Shown here piece after piece: positions 26,806 to 35,411 of a DNA stretch of 64,000 nucleotides. Numbering within the stretch: position 1 is the first letter of the stretch; each line of letters opens with the position of its first letter. A program made the position numbers and the translations under genes. A model generated the notes under the pieces. That model was not told the DNA's origin. It ran no database searches and was given only the letters and a program-made list of their open reading frames with translations. The stretch is from an uncultured Prolixibacteraceae bacterium (GTDB lineage: Bacteria > Bacteroidota > Bacteroidia > Bacteroidales > Prolixibacteraceae): the NCBI GenBank assembly GCA_937915865.1, contig CALGIG010000123.1:69235-133234 (forward strand), in the 5' to 3' direction.

Positions 26806-27777
26806 ATGAAACAAGTTCTGATTATTTTAATGAGCCTTGTATTTATCATTTCCATCTCAGCCCAAACCCGGCAATATGCACTTGTTGTTCATGGAGGGGC
26901 AGGCGTTATGGATCAAAAAAGCATGACTACAGAACAACAGCAGGAATATATCCAGATTTTAAACCGGGTATTAAGTGTTGGCGATTCAATTTTGGCCAAT
27001 GGTGGAACCAGCATGGACGCTGTCGAAAAAACGATAGTCATAATGGAAAATTCGCCATTATTCAATGCTGGTAAAGGTGCAGTTTTTACGCACGACGGAC
27101 TGGTTGAACTGGATGCTTCGGTGATGGACGGCAAATTGCTGAAAGCTGGGGCAATAGCTGCTGTGCGTGATATAAAAAACCCAATCAGGGTTGCGCGTGC
27201 CGTGATGGAAAAATCGGAACATGTAATGCTGAATGGCCTCGGGGCCTCTCAGTTTGCCAAAGATCAAGGATTTCAACCTGTTGATAACAGCTATTTTTAT
27301 ACCGAGAAAAGGCATAAGCAACTGGAAGAACTTCTGAACAAAGAACGAAAAGCCGGAATTGATGATAAACACGGAACAGTTGGGTGCGTGGCCTTGGACA
27401 AATACGGAAATATTGCAGCCGGAACCTCAACCGGAGGAATGACAAACAAACGTTATGGCCGTATTGGAGATTCACCCATCATTGGCGCCGGAACTTATGC
27501 CAGCAATCAAACCGGTGGATTCTCGGGAACCGGGCACGGAGAATATTATATCCGGTTGGGATTTACGAGAGATATTTCGGCAATGATGGAATATAAAGGC
27601 TTGTCGGTACAGGATGCCTGCCGCGCCGAAATAGATAAACTTACCCAACTTGGAGGAACCGGTGGTGTTATTGGCCTCGACCGTATTGGAAATATTGCAA
27701 TGGAATTCAATACACCAGGAATGTTCCGGGGATATATCAAATCAAATGGCGAAAAACAGGTTTTAATCTTTAAATAA
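26806..27777 (+). CDS. exported isoaspartyl peptidase / L-asparaginase (plant-type Ntn hydrolase)
   Basis: A signal peptide (MKQVLIILMSLVFIISISA) precedes an Ntn-hydrolase precursor. The self-cleavage site and catalytic Thr are in HGTVGCVALD (Thr191), and the substrate loop reads RIGDSPIIGAGTYASN. The N-terminal half starts ALVVHGGAGVM, as in the family. These enzymes hydrolyse beta-aspartyl dipeptides or asparagine; the same fold serves aspartylglucosaminidases. The stop codon shares its last base with the ATG of the GH43 gene, so the two are translationally coupled. A good promoter is upstream. Confidence 0.9.
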   Translation: MKQVLIILMSLVFIISISAQTRQYALVVHGGAGVMDQKSMTTEQQQEYIQILNRVLSVGDSILANGGTSMDAVEKTIVIMENSPLFNAGKGAVFTHDGLVELDASVMDGKLLKAGAIAAVRDIKNPIRVARAVMEKSEHVMLNGLGASQFAKDQGFQPVDNSYFYTEKRHKQLEELLNKERKAGIDDKHGTVGCVALDKYGNIAAGTSTGGMTNKRYGRIGDSPIIGAGTYASNQTGGFSGTGHGEYYIRLGFTRDISAMMEYKGLSVQDACRAEIDKLTQLGGTGGVIGLDRIGNIAMEFNTPGMFRGYIKSNGEKQVLIFK

Positions 27778-29189
27778 TGAACAAAATCATTCTGACACTA
27801 ATAATATTGATTTTAAATACCTTAACTTCTTCAGCTCAAAAAAAATATAACCCAATTATACCCGACAACCTGGCTGATCCAACAATTATGCAGTTCGGCG
27901 ATGCATTCTATTTATATTCGACCAGCGATGTTGGAGATTTGAAAACTGACTTAAGCTTCTCAGGAAATCCTGTTGTCTGGAAATCAAAAGATCTGGTGAA
28001 CTGGAGTTTCAATAGTATCTGCTTTCCGGGAATAGACTGGCACAAATACAAATATTGGGCGCCAGGACGTGTGATTGAAAAAGATGGAAAATATTTCTTG
28101 TTTGTTACCATTGAGCATGTTACACAACTGGCAGTTGCCGATTCGCCTGAGGGACCTTTCCATTTCGCTAACGGACCGGAAGTTTACACCGGCAAAGAAC
28201 GTAACTCGATGATTATTGACGACATTGATGGCTGCCCGTTTATTGATGACGACAACCAGGTATACCTGTTTTGGCGCAGGAAAAAAGCAGCCCGCTTATC
28301 TCCCGATTTTCAGAAACTTGAAGGAGAAACCATCACTATTCCAACCCGATGGAATGGTTATTCTGAAGGTCCTCAAATGTTTAAAAGGAATGGCACCTAC
28401 TACTATCTTTATACTCTAGGTGGTTACGGCGATTACCAATATGGCTATGTAATGAGTAAAAAATCGCCACTTGGCCCGTTTGAAACACCCGAAAATGATG
28501 TAATCCTATCAACTAACCTTCAGGAAAAAATTTGGGGCCCCGGTCACGGTTTTGCATTTAATTTAAGAAATACCGATAATTGGTATTTTGTATACCTGGA
28601 ATATGGAATTGGTGGAACTTCACGTCAAATCTACGTGAATAAAATGGAGTTTAATACTGATGGAACAATTAAGCCAATAATTCCTGACAGAAAAGGTGTT
28701 GGCCCAATAGTTAAAGTAAACGTTCAGGCATCAATGAATTTAGGTAAAGCTAAAATTACCGCTTCCTCATCGCGCGAGCCGTTGGTTGTAAAGCCTCGGG
28801 CCTGGGGGAACAGAAAAGAACTTTGCTACCATTTACCCGATTCTCTGCCATACAGGATACATAGCTTTGAACCATCTAATGCGGTTGACAATTCGAATTT
28901 CACCGAATGGTGGGCTGCCCCAAATGATACACTAAAATGGTGGCAGATCGATTTTAGAAAAATAAGAAAGATTGACCGATGCGAAATTTTCTTTGCTCAC
29001 CCTACACTCGGTCATGCTTTTGCGCTGAGAAAATCAGTCGACGGAAAAAATTGGCAAACTGTTATCGAAGAAAAAGACCGGACAATATGTTCTCCTCATA
29101 TTGTTGACAAAATTGGCAAGGCTAAATACCTCACCATCAGCATAAATGAAGGGACTCCAGCTATTTGGGAAGTGAAAATTTATGAGTGA
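27777..29189 (+). CDS. GH43-type glycosidase with C-terminal F5/8 type C (discoidin) domain
   Basis: A signal peptide (MNKIILTLIILILNTLTSSA) is followed by a five-bladed propeller. The three GH43 acids are visible: general base Asp34 (NLADPTIM), the pKa-modulating Asp in DDIDGCPFIDDD, and the acid Glu in SEGPQMFKR. Residues from about 325 to 470 form a discoidin-like carbohydrate-binding domain (SSSREPL..., HSFEPSNAVDNSNFTEWWAAP, WWQIDFRKIRKIDRCEIFF). It would act in the periplasm or at the surface on arabinose- or xylose-type linkages; the exact substrate is unknown. It is coupled to the upstream Ntn hydrolase and ends against a convergent gene. Confidence 0.85.
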   Translation: MNKIILTLIILILNTLTSSAQKKYNPIIPDNLADPTIMQFGDAFYLYSTSDVGDLKTDLSFSGNPVVWKSKDLVNWSFNSICFPGIDWHKYKYWAPGRVIEKDGKYFLFVTIEHVTQLAVADSPEGPFHFANGPEVYTGKERNSMIIDDIDGCPFIDDDNQVYLFWRRKKAARLSPDFQKLEGETITIPTRWNGYSEGPQMFKRNGTYYYLYTLGGYGDYQYGYVMSKKSPLGPFETPENDVILSTNLQEKIWGPGHGFAFNLRNTDNWYFVYLEYGIGGTSRQIYVNKMEFNTDGTIKPIIPDRKGVGPIVKVNVQASMNLGKAKITASSSREPLVVKPRAWGNRKELCYHLPDSLPYRIHSFEPSNAVDNSNFTEWWAAPNDTLKWWQIDFRKIRKIDRCEIFFAHPTLGHAFALRKSVDGKNWQTVIEEKDRTICSPHIVDKIGKAKYLTISINEGTPAIWEVKIYE

Positions 29190-29190
29190 C

Positions 29191-29213
29191 AGTTACTCTA
29201 TTTCAGAGTAACT
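29191..29213. terminator. hairpin between convergent genes
   Basis: A perfect 9-bp stem (AGTTACTCT at 29191-29199 and AGAGTAACT at 29205-29213) with a five-base loop starts one base after the GH43 stop and overlaps the last codons of the minus-strand lipoprotein gene. It could end transcripts from either side, but neither flank has a long T-run. Confidence 0.45.
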
Positions 29214-29693
29214 AATTGAAAATGTTCCTGAGCTAAATTCTAAACTCTCTCCTTTGTTTGAATACCAGGAATCGTGGATTAAATAGACCGAAAATTTTCC
29301 AGTAATTATCTTCTTTTCAGTATCAACTGACGTGATTTGAATTTCATTTATTGTTGAATTTTTATCCAAAGTATATCTATCGGCAATTACATCGCCTCCA
29401 ATAATATAATACCATTCCAACGAAAAATTTGTTGTCGTTAATGGCTGTGTAAAATCTGTCATATCTACACTAATTGACAATATTTCTTCCTGATAATATC
29501 TTGAATCTCGCTTACTGGCATTTATATAAAACTTCTGCTCTTTCACAGAATAATTGGCCCATGTATTTGATGAAATCCAATTCTCATCATTTTTCTCTAC
29601 TCTAAAATTCGATTGAACAGAAATAACTGGATCAACATCTTTCTTACATGAAGAAACTAAAACAACTATAAGTAAAAAATAAAAAGCTCTCAT
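29193..29693 (-). CDS. small lipoprotein of unknown function
   Basis: A lipoprotein signal ends at Cys16 (MRAFYFLLIVVLVSSCKKD). The remaining 150 residues are mostly beta strands with no catalytic motif that I recognise; the ending IITGKFSVYL...GTFSISY has the look of DUF6252-type sandwich proteins, but this is a weak resemblance. It is probably a periplasmic or surface lipoprotein. The gene is alone on its strand and converges with the GH43 gene. Confidence 0.65.
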   Translation of the reverse strand: MRAFYFLLIVVLVSSCKKDVDPVISVQSNFRVEKNDENWISSNTWANYSVKEQKFYINASKRDSRYYQEEILSISVDMTDFTQPLTTTNFSLEWYYIIGGDVIADRYTLDKNSTINEIQITSVDTEKKIITGKFSVYLIHDSWYSNKGESLEFSSGTFSISYSEIE

Positions 29694-29828
29694 CAGATTA
29701 AAAACTAAAGTAAAAGAAAGACGGTTTGCTGATACTTAAAGTTGCGTTGGATTCTTAAAAAAACTAAATAGAACAACCTTTTTTTATCTCAAACGTTTTT
29801 GCTGAAAACAATTTAAATCAGATAAGCA

Positions 29829-30824
29829 TTGAAGTCAAAATTATCCATTTTCTTGTTGCTGATCATACCGCTTTTGTCATTGTCTCAAAACAATCTTCAA
29901 AATTTGGACATAAATCTTAGTTCCGTAAAATATCCTTTCGAGGTACATTTCCTTAAATTGCACGAGCAAAACCAGGATTTACAAATGGCTTATATGGATA
30001 TTCGCCCTGAAAAGCCTAATCATAAAAACATTGTACTATTGCACGGGAAAAATTTCAACGGGGCATATTGGGAAACCACTATTAATGCTTTGATAAAGAA
30101 TGGCTTTCGTGTGATCGTTCCTGACCAGATTGGCTTCGGAAAATCAACTAAACCGCACTATTTTCAATATAGTTTCCAGCAATTGGCCTTAAACACCAAA
30201 ACATTGCTCGACAGTTTAAAAATCAGTAAAACAGCGGTTCTTGGCCACTCAATGGGAGGAATGTTAGCTACACGTTTTGCACTAATGTTTCCTGAAGTAA
30301 CAGAAAAGCTTATTCTTGAAAATCCAATCGGACTTGAAGATTATAAGCTACTTACACCTTATAAACCTATCGACTTCTGGTACAAAAATGAGTTGAACCA
30401 GAATTACGAAAAAATCAGGCAATATCAACTTGTCTATTATTACAACAACACGTGGAAACCAGAATATGACAAATGGGTTAATTTACTAGCCGGATGGACA
30501 ATAAATAAAGATTATCCGTTGATTGCATGGAATGCAGCCTTGACTTATGATATGATTGTAAATCAACCTGTAGTTTACGAATTTTCGTTAATCAAAAGCT
30601 CTACCCTGCTAATTATTGGTACACGCGACCGCACTGCTTTGGGAAAAGCTTTGGCAAACCCTGATATTCAGAAAACAATGGGATTATACAACGAACTTGG
30701 TAAAATAACCCAGCATAAAATTACTGGTTCAAAACTTGTAGAACTTGATAATGTTGGGCATTTGCCACACATTGAAGCATTCGATCGTTTTATCAATCCA
30801 CTACTTCATTTTCTTGGCGAATAA
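29829..30824 (+). CDS. exported alpha/beta hydrolase, TTG start
   Basis: The 331-residue protein has a signal peptide and a complete hydrolase core: oxyanion strand NIVLLHGKNFNGAYW, nucleophile elbow GHSMGGML, acid in the GTRDRT segment, and catalytic His in NVGHLPHIE. A lid of about 80 residues sits between the elbow and the acid. The substrate is unknown; it resembles haloperoxidase/epoxide-hydrolase-type members. The start must be the TTG at 29829: an in-frame stop lies two codons upstream, and the first ATG in frame is beyond the signal peptide. It is a single gene flanked by more than 130 bp on each side. Confidence 0.8.
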   Translation: MKSKLSIFLLLIIPLLSLSQNNLQNLDINLSSVKYPFEVHFLKLHEQNQDLQMAYMDIRPEKPNHKNIVLLHGKNFNGAYWETTINALIKNGFRVIVPDQIGFGKSTKPHYFQYSFQQLALNTKTLLDSLKISKTAVLGHSMGGMLATRFALMFPEVTEKLILENPIGLEDYKLLTPYKPIDFWYKNELNQNYEKIRQYQLVYYYNNTWKPEYDKWVNLLAGWTINKDYPLIAWNAALTYDMIVNQPVVYEFSLIKSSTLLIIGTRDRTALGKALANPDIQKTMGLYNELGKITQHKITGSKLVELDNVGHLPHIEAFDRFINPLLHFLGE

Positions 30825-31046
30825 ATAATCAAAACAATCAATTGCTTATACTTGTTATATCTGCTAAACAGTGAATAATTAACCATTAGAGAAGTGGAAA
30901 CCATTTCCAGAAAAGTAATCAGAATAAAATCGCAAGTACATGTTTCATTTGAAAAGAATTGAAACAAGTCATAAATTCATCAATACAAATGAAAAACATA
31001 ATATTATTTGTTTAATAAATGTTAAAAATTTTTCCATAAAAATTAC

Positions 31047-31054
31047 TACCTTTG
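31047..31054 (+). promoter_or_regulatory. -7 promoter box upstream of the DUF5995 gene
   Basis: TACCTTTG matches TAnnTTTG and ends 22 bp before the ATG at 31077. No TTTG at the right distance is seen for -33. Confidence 0.5.
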
Positions 31055-31076
31055 TATAAATTAAATTTTTCTACCC

Positions 31077-31844
31077 ATGAATGCATATTTAATTAACAAC
31101 ATCGATGAAATAATAGCCGCTTTGGATAAGGTTATTTCTGAAGCCGAAAAGAACAACGATACATCTGGCTATTTTGCAACAGTTTATCGTAAAGCAACTC
31201 TTAGAATTAAAGAAGAAATTGTTTCAGGACAATTTGAGAATAGTTCGCGCATAGAGAAGATTAGTGTTTTTATTGCCCGTAACTACTTCGAAGCACATTC
31301 AAACTTCATTAATAAAAAGCCGGTTACAATATCCTGGAGAAAAGCGTTTAGACTTTCAAAAAACAGCCATCCAATTGTATTACAACATTTATTAATGGGT
31401 ATCAATGCTCAAATGAATCTTGATTTAGGAGTTGCAATAGCCGAAGTTGCTAAAGGGAAAAGTTTAGATGAATTGGAGGCTGACTTTAACCACATTTACG
31501 GAATTTTTGCAACAGTACTGAGAGAAGTACAAGACAATATTTCTTCAGACTGGCTGACATTAAAACTTTTATTAAAGATTACAGGAGCTATTGACAAGTA
31601 TTTGTTCGATCACATTATAGCAGATGGACGTGACGAAACCTGGAGATTTGCTAACCATTATGCTACCATTTCAAAAGTAAATAAATCAAGGGCCTTTTCT
31701 TTCCGTGACCAGGAAGTTGCTGCTAAAACAGAAGTTATTTTAAATCCAAGATTAATGGACAGATTTATTTTCAGACTAATCCATATTACCGAGACAGGTT
31801 CTGTTGCAAGAAAAATAAAGAAAATGGAACAATCGGCAAATTAA
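31077..31844 (+). CDS. DUF5995 family protein
   Basis: The 255 residues are almost wholly helical and carry no signal peptide or membrane segment. The features fit DUF5995: YFATVYRKATLRIKEEI near residue 33, a polar HPIVLQHLLMGINAQMNLDLGVAIAEV stretch near 100, and a W-x-F-A motif followed by a histidine. The conserved His and Asp/Asn residues recall helical metalloproteins, but no activity is known. It is monocistronic, with its own -7 box. Confidence 0.75.
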   Translation: MNAYLINNIDEIIAALDKVISEAEKNNDTSGYFATVYRKATLRIKEEIVSGQFENSSRIEKISVFIARNYFEAHSNFINKKPVTISWRKAFRLSKNSHPIVLQHLLMGINAQMNLDLGVAIAEVAKGKSLDELEADFNHIYGIFATVLREVQDNISSDWLTLKLLLKITGAIDKYLFDHIIADGRDETWRFANHYATISKVNKSRAFSFRDQEVAAKTEVILNPRLMDRFIFRLIHITETGSVARKIKKMEQSAN

Positions 31845-32140
31845 ACTTTTAAAAACCTTAGAGAATAAAAACCTATATACCCAACAGGTTTTCAGATTTT
31901 CGATTCAGTTTTTAGCAAAAATGATATTTGCAAAAGAACTTGGAATAGGTATAAAAAATATCCTTTTAACAGAGACATTTCAATTTAATATGACTCTTTT
32001 GTTAATTTTTTGAGGGGGGTACCCTAAAAAAGGCATCAAAAAATTAGCACATAATCTTTTTCAAATTATCTTGTGTTCAGAAATTGCTATAACTATGAAA
32101 ATCGAAGACCAAGATTAATACAATACCAAAAACTATTGCT
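31845..32140 (+). promoter_or_regulatory. leader region of the susC-susD operon with a GGTACC-centred near-palindrome
   Basis: This 296-bp gap holds a T-rich/G-rich/A-rich near-palindrome at 32006-32031 (TTTTTT, GAGGGGGGTACCCT, then AAAAAA). About 36 bp further on is TATCTTGT (32067-32074), one base away from a -7 box. The ATG of the SusC gene is at 32141. The spacing puts the palindrome near -40 of a start at about 32081, where an activator would sit. Confidence 0.4.
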
Positions 32141-35100
32141 ATGAAAAAAAGCCTTTACTTTTTATTTATTATGCTACTTGCCTCATTAAGCCTTTTTGCG
32201 CAAAAAAGGACTGTTACGGGCATAGTTCGCGACAAAGGAAGCAATGAGCCTATTCCAGGTGCAAGCGTACTTGAAAAAGGAACAGCCAATGGAACTATTA
32301 CCGGGAATACCGGTGAATTCTCTATCAATGTTGGATCAAATGCTACACTGAAAATTACTTTCGTTGGAATGAATTCTCAGGAAATTATTGTTGGGAACCA
32401 ATCGAAAATTGAAGTTTTGCTCGACGAATCGACAGAAGTATTGAACGATGTTGTTGTAACTGCTTTAGGTATTAAGCGAGATAAAAAGGCGATGGGATAT
32501 GCAGTGCAAGACATGAAGGGGGATGAAATCCGCGAATCGAACAACAGTAATGTTGTTACTGCTCTTACTGGGAAAATAGCCGGAGCACAAATAATCACTT
32601 CATCCGGACAAGTAGGTGCTTCAGCCACAATCAAGATCAGGGGAAACAAATCATTGGATGGCATGAGTTCTCCATTATTTGTAGTTGATGGCATTCCGAT
32701 TATGAACAATACGAGTGATGCCCGTTCGACAATTCGTACCGACTTTGGTAACAGTGCTATGGACATTGACCCCGCCACAATTGAAAGCATTAGCATTTTG
32801 AAAGGTCCGAGCGCCAGCGCTCTTTACGGTAGCCGTGCTGCCGATGGTGTAATTTTGATTACCACAAAAAAAGGCACTAAAGAAAAAAAAGGATTCTCAG
32901 TTGATCTTTCATCTTCAGTTTCGGTTGACCGTGTAGGTGAGTTGCCTAATTACCAAAATATGTACGGACAGGGATACAACGGCGACGAATACAACTGGAA
33001 AACCAATTACCCCCAATATACGACATACCAGGCATTTCACGATGCCCGCGAATTTGAATGGGCAACCGATGGTACAGGTCGTCGAATGGATTATGACGAA
33101 AGCTGGGGTACGCGCCTCGATGTAGGTTTGTTGGTTGACCAAATGCAAGGTAAGAAGCAGCCTTGGGTTTCAAATCCAAACAATGTTCGCGATTTTTATG
33201 AAACAGGTATCACCAACAATAATAACATCGACTTGAATATGAATACCGATAAAGTGACAGCACGTTTCTCTATCGGATACAATAATCAGAAAGGAACAAT
33301 GCCCAATACCGATCAAACTAAATACAACATCGGATTAAACTCGGGATACAAAGTCAGCGATAAATTTAAAGTTGATGTTAGCCTGAATTATATCGACTTA
33401 AACAACGATAACTTACCTCAAACCGGTAATAGTATGCGCAACCCATTGGTTGAATTCAACAGTTGGTTTGGCCGCCAGGTTGATATGAAATACCTGAAAG
33501 CCCATTATCAGGACATTGTTGACTACAAAGGAACTCCAATGGCTTTTAACTGGATGATGGACTACCCTACCCAACACCAAAACCCATACTGGATTGCATA
33601 CAACAATACAATGTCGCGTAACCGATTACGTACTCTTGGCAGCATCAGTGCAACTTACACCTTTGCCAAAGGAATTGATTTAATGGGACGAGTTGGTACT
33701 GATTACTATACAGAAAAACGCTTCTTCAAATTTCCACAATACTCACGCGACTGGGATACTGATTTAACCAAATCAGCCGTAAATGGTACTTTCTGGAAAC
33801 AATACCAGATACTTAATGAAACCAATGCCGACCTTATCCTCACTATTAAAAGGAATATTACACCAGATATTAGCTCGTTCATTACAGTCGGAAGCAACTA
33901 CCGATATTCATACGATCAGTATTCTACCGTTTCGGGTGTGAACCTTGTAATTCCTAATTTCTATTCAACATCAAATATTGAAGGAACTCCAAGCGTATCG
34001 TTCACCGAATACAAAAAGAAAACAAATAGCGTTTTTGCTTCAGCAAACTTTGGATACAAAAGTTATTTGTTCCTCGATTTAAGCTATCGTACCGACTGGA
34101 GCTCCAGTTTACCAAGCTCAAACTGGCAATATAATTATCCATCGGCCAACCTTGGTTTTGTATTTACTGAAGCATTGAAAGATTGGTTCAACATCAATCA
34201 AGGAATTATATCCTACGGAAAATTGAGAGCTGGTTATGCCATTGTTGGTAGCGACACCAGTCCGTACCAGCTAAACTCGACTTACAGTACCGGAGGAACT
34301 CCATTTAATGGTGTAACCTTATATACCCAATCGGCAAGCTTGCCAACTTACAACCTTAAACCACAGAAAACCAATAGTTTTGAAACCGGGTTAGAAATGA
34401 AAATGCTAGATAACCGCATCAGTTTTGATGTTGCCTACTATTCTTCACGAACATTCAACCAAATATTAGGTGTTGGGGTTTCGGCAACAACCGGATATTC
34501 AACCTGGTATAAAAATGCAGGCGAAATTGAAAACAAGGGAGTTGAGCTTCAGCTTTCGCTCGTTCCTGTTAAATTAAGCGATTTTGAATGGAATGTTGAT
34601 GTAACCTGGTCGAAAAACAAAAATAAGGTTATTAAACTTGAAGATGGTATCAATCAACTTCAAATCAACTCATTATATTACAACTCAAACCTGATGGCTT
34701 TCCCGGGAAAAGCATGGGGAACTATTTATGGTACCGATTATCAGAAAAACGATAAAGGCCAGACATTAATTGGATCAAATGGGTTACCAATTACCACAAC
34801 CTCGTCGGTTGAAATCGGGAATGTCAATCCTGATTGGATAGGCGGTTTGCGCAATACCTTTAAATACAAAAATTTAAGTCTAAGTGTACTTATCGATGGC
34901 CGCAAAGGTGGTGATGTTGTCAGCATGACCAAAGCTGTTGGCCAATATGGTGGTGTATTACAAAACACCGTTGAAGATGGCATTCGCGAAAACGGAATGA
35001 TTGTAGACGGAGTTTATAATTCAGGAGTAAAAATAAACAATGCCGATGTTAGCGGACAGCCAAATACAACCAGAATTTCGGCCCGAACTTATTTTAAAGC

Positions 35101-35392
35101 AACACGTCCATGGGGTTCACTCGCTGTTGTTGATGGTAGTTTCATCAAACTTCGTGAAGTAAACCTTAATTATACCTTCAGTTCGAACATTTTGTTTGAA
35201 AAAGTTGGAATTAGCCGCCTTACCGTCGGACTTTTTGGAAACAACCTCGCACTGTTGTACAAAGACAAATCGAACGACGTGAATATCGATCCTGAAGTTT
35301 CTACGGGAGGATCAATTTCAGGTGTTGGCATCGAAGCCTACCAGCTACCTGTAGCCAGGTCGTTAGGGTTAAAAGTTAACATTAGTTTCTAA
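32141..35392 (+). CDS. SusC/RagA-type TonB-dependent outer-membrane transporter
   Basis: The 1083-residue protein has a signal peptide (MKKSLYFLFIMLLASLSLFA) and a CarboxypepD_reg domain (about 24-105, TVTGIVRDKGSNEPIPGASV). The TonB-box-like DVVVTALGIKR precedes a plug domain with IRGNKSLDGMSSPLFVVDG and GSAALYGSRAADGVI-like repeats. A 22-strand barrel ends at SLGLKVNISF. It imports large nutrients with its SusD partner, 19 bp downstream. There is no adjacent glycoside hydrolase or hybrid regulator, so the nutrient is unknown; peptides or glycans are both possible. Confidence 0.95.
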   Translation: MKKSLYFLFIMLLASLSLFAQKRTVTGIVRDKGSNEPIPGASVLEKGTANGTITGNTGEFSINVGSNATLKITFVGMNSQEIIVGNQSKIEVLLDESTEVLNDVVVTALGIKRDKKAMGYAVQDMKGDEIRESNNSNVVTALTGKIAGAQIITSSGQVGASATIKIRGNKSLDGMSSPLFVVDGIPIMNNTSDARSTIRTDFGNSAMDIDPATIESISILKGPSASALYGSRAADGVILITTKKGTKEKKGFSVDLSSSVSVDRVGELPNYQNMYGQGYNGDEYNWKTNYPQYTTYQAFHDAREFEWATDGTGRRMDYDESWGTRLDVGLLVDQMQGKKQPWVSNPNNVRDFYETGITNNNNIDLNMNTDKVTARFSIGYNNQKGTMPNTDQTKYNIGLNSGYKVSDKFKVDVSLNYIDLNNDNLPQTGNSMRNPLVEFNSWFGRQVDMKYLKAHYQDIVDYKGTPMAFNWMMDYPTQHQNPYWIAYNNTMSRNRLRTLGSISATYTFAKGIDLMGRVGTDYYTEKRFFKFPQYSRDWDTDLTKSAVNGTFWKQYQILNETNADLILTIKRNITPDISSFITVGSNYRYSYDQYSTVSGVNLVIPNFYSTSNIEGTPSVSFTEYKKKTNSVFASANFGYKSYLFLDLSYRTDWSSSLPSSNWQYNYPSANLGFVFTEALKDWFNINQGIISYGKLRAGYAIVGSDTSPYQLNSTYSTGGTPFNGVTLYTQSASLPTYNLKPQKTNSFETGLEMKMLDNRISFDVAYYSSRTFNQILGVGVSATTGYSTWYKNAGEIENKGVELQLSLVPVKLSDFEWNVDVTWSKNKNKVIKLEDGINQLQINSLYYNSNLMAFPGKAWGTIYGTDYQKNDKGQTLIGSNGLPITTTSSVEIGNVNPDWIGGLRNTFKYKNLSLSVLIDGRKGGDVVSMTKAVGQYGGVLQNTVEDGIRENGMIVDGVYNSGVKINNADVSGQPNTTRISARTYFKATRPWGSLAVVDGSFIKLREVNLNYTFSSNILFEKVGISRLTVGLFGNNLALLYKDKSNDVNIDPEVSTGGSISGVGIEAYQLPVARSLGLKVNISF

Positions 35393-35411
35393 CTATTTAT
35401 TCAGGATTAAT

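Noticed and set aside
27058..27475. Minus-strand ORFs across the Ntn asparaginase
   Set aside because: They overlap a complete enzyme gene with intact active-site residues and show no domains; they are shadow frames.
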